From Hesseltinella vesiculosa (lineage: Eukaryota > Mucoromycota > Mucoromycetes > Mucorales > Cunninghamellaceae): 64,000 nt of DNA. The notes beneath the pieces were generated by a model. The model searched no databases, was not told where the DNA came from, and saw nothing but the letters and a program-made list of their open reading frames with translations. A program made the translations under genes and the position numbers. Positions within the stretch are counted from its first letter, which is position 1; every line of letters begins with the position of its first letter. The stretch lies in assembly GCA_002104935.1 (NCBI GenBank), contig MCGT01000035.1, forward strand, positions 186,001-250,000. The letters are read 5' to 3'. Shown piece by piece: positions 62,873-64,000 of this stretch.

Positions 62873-63831
62873 GATGGAAAGAGTTGAAAAAAAAAAATCA
62901 AAACTAAACCGGCGGAGAAGCCGCTTTTTGATACGAGCGAGTCGTTTCGATATAAAACTACCAGGGTTGACAGTGACAGCAGAACCGTCAAGATTAGCCC
63001 TTTGACAGAGAATATACCACGCTGTATAAAAATGAAGGCTGCCTCTTTCTGCTTCGTAGAGGTCCAGGCGGCGAGTTTGAGCATGCCAAGCAACTGCGGA
63101 ACGACATGCTCACAGACGCCTGCCCTAGTGGGCGGATGTTTAATTTTGACAATCCATTTTTCGATTTTTTTTTAGCTGGGGAATGGGTGTGCAAGAAGTC
63201 GACGTTCTCAAATTGGCTGGGCAACCACCGCCGATCGACATGGTTTTTTCACCGTCTATCTCTTTCACAGGCACTTGCACTTATGCGAAATGCCAGTTAA
63301 ATCCATCCACTCAACAGCGACTTGCAAGCGTTCTCTTTTCTTTCTTTTTTTTTTTTCCCAAAGCCAAGGACCCTGAGGATTTGGTCAAACCGCAACAGAG
63401 GATTCTCAAAAAAGAGACTTCATCGATTTGCCTTAAACTTTGCAACATGTGTGCCGCATGAAGTGCACTAAAGTCAACTGGCAACGGAACAAAAAGGGGC
63501 AAGCGTAGGCAACGAGAAAAGGAATAGCTCCGCCGGCCCGTTCGATTCCACACCTGGGCGCCATCTCTTTTTTTAATACTACTCCATTCATCTTTTTGAG
63601 TACAAAACGAAATGGCCGAGTCCAGAGGACATTTCGAACTGACGTATTTTTTTTTTACGCATGATCAGGCGATCAAGAACACAGCAAGGAGCGTCGGAGA
63701 AGGGTAAATCAGTGCCGTCAAGATGGCGCCACAGCACGCAAATAAGAAGCGTTTTGATTTGCCCATTCGGCATTCGACGCACATCTCTTTTCTCCCCCGA
63801 CTTTTTTTTTTTTCAAGAATAGCATTAGACC
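62873..63831. other. Divergent upstream region, macro-domain gene / bisphosphate nucleotidase gene
   Basis: 959 bp. A minus-oriented copy of the dispersed module lies at about 63165-63290 (TTAGCTGGGGAATGGG, AAATTGGCTGGGCAACC, GCCGATCGACATGG in order). Poly-T runs near 63345-63357 and 63801-63813. No gene supported. Confidence 0.45.
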
Positions 63832-64000
63832 ATGGCCTGTAAGTCTTAATGACACTATGCTTCATCCCAATGGCTCATTGAATCTATAGTATACGCAAAA
63901 GAACGAGCCGTAGCTATCCAAGCCGTGCTTCAAGCCAGCAAAGTCTGTCAATCGGTTTTCCAACACCTCGTCGCCAATGAGACCCTGACCAAAAACGACA
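63832..64000 (+). CDS. MET22: 3'(2'),5'-bisphosphate nucleotidase, 5' end only
   Basis: First 39 codons of a gene that runs off the window. Exon 1 is 7 nt (63832-63838, ATGGCCT), then a 51 bp intron ending CTATAG and exon 2 from 63890. Reading: MALYAKERAVAIQAVLQASK followed by VCQSVFQHLVANETLTKND. This matches the N-terminus of Hal2/Met22 phosphatases, where ET-x-TK-x-DKSPVT is typical. The enzyme hydrolyses PAP to AMP in sulfate assimilation and is a salt-sensitive magnesium-dependent phosphatase. The 7-nt first exon is inferred by frame and splice signals. Confidence 0.8.

Overview
The window looks like nuclear DNA of a filamentous fungus, most likely an early-diverging one (Mucoromycota/Mucorales-like). 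The genes at 37.6-64 kb have short GT-AG introns, often with long poly-T or poly-A runs, and encode fungal housekeeping proteins. The phylum is an inference from intron style, gene density and the TATA-rich promoters; nothing in the sequence fixes the species.

Left part, 1-37 kb. This is an expanded locus of at least 34 very small intronless genes (52-114 codons, most 52-63) that I do not recognise as a named family. Nearly all start with the same amphipathic, basic N-terminus (consensus M-x-[LIFM]-x-x-[IVFL]-[VIFLM]-x-x-[FLW]-x-K-R), followed by a Ser/Lys-rich variable linker and a short conserved tail. Tails fall into related classes: type 1, e.g. VVQDALVGRVSYFTLRA; type 2, LEARYHYFSIGRM; type 3, QPALLVHVPLHTLH; and an unrelated class with DPM(R) repeats ending in NTGA (three genes at 34.2-36.4 kb). 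I call the amplified groups A (54-56 aa), B (63 aa), C (54 aa), D (52 aa), E (52 aa), F (56 aa) and G (54 aa). Genes mostly alternate in divergent pairs that share 620-750 bp promoters and convergent pairs that share 3' spacers. Most of the 2.9-29.7 kb region is one large inverted repeat: arms about 2930-14325 and 18296-29670 around a 4 kb spacer holding G, D, C and A genes. Within each arm a B-A-C block and A-C units are further duplicated. A dispersed noncoding module with the core GTTGCCCAGCCAA recurs at about 0.5, 2.8, 9.2-9.8, 22.8-23.4, 29.8-30.4, 37.2 and 63.2 kb.

Right part, 37.6-64 kb. Ordinary single-copy genes in order: glycogen phosphorylase (-), tRNA pseudouridine 38/39 synthase (+), EF-hand mitochondrial ATP-Mg/Pi-type carrier (-), an unknown two-helix membrane protein (-), a BCS1-like AAA ATPase (-), 8-amino-7-oxononanoate synthase with a peroxisomal SKL terminus (-), a PH-domain coiled-coil protein (+), an F-box protein (+), a fungal transcription-factor-like protein without a zinc cluster (-), a dienelactone hydrolase (+), a wax-synthase/MBOAT-like acyltransferase with an 18-nt microexon (+), the acetolactate synthase regulatory subunit (-), a macro-domain protein (-), and the 5' end of a 3'(2'),5'-bisphosphate nucleotidase (+). 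All splice sites were read by eye and the assembled frames are consistent.

The two parts do not form an obvious pathway. The striking content is the amplified, palindromic microprotein locus.
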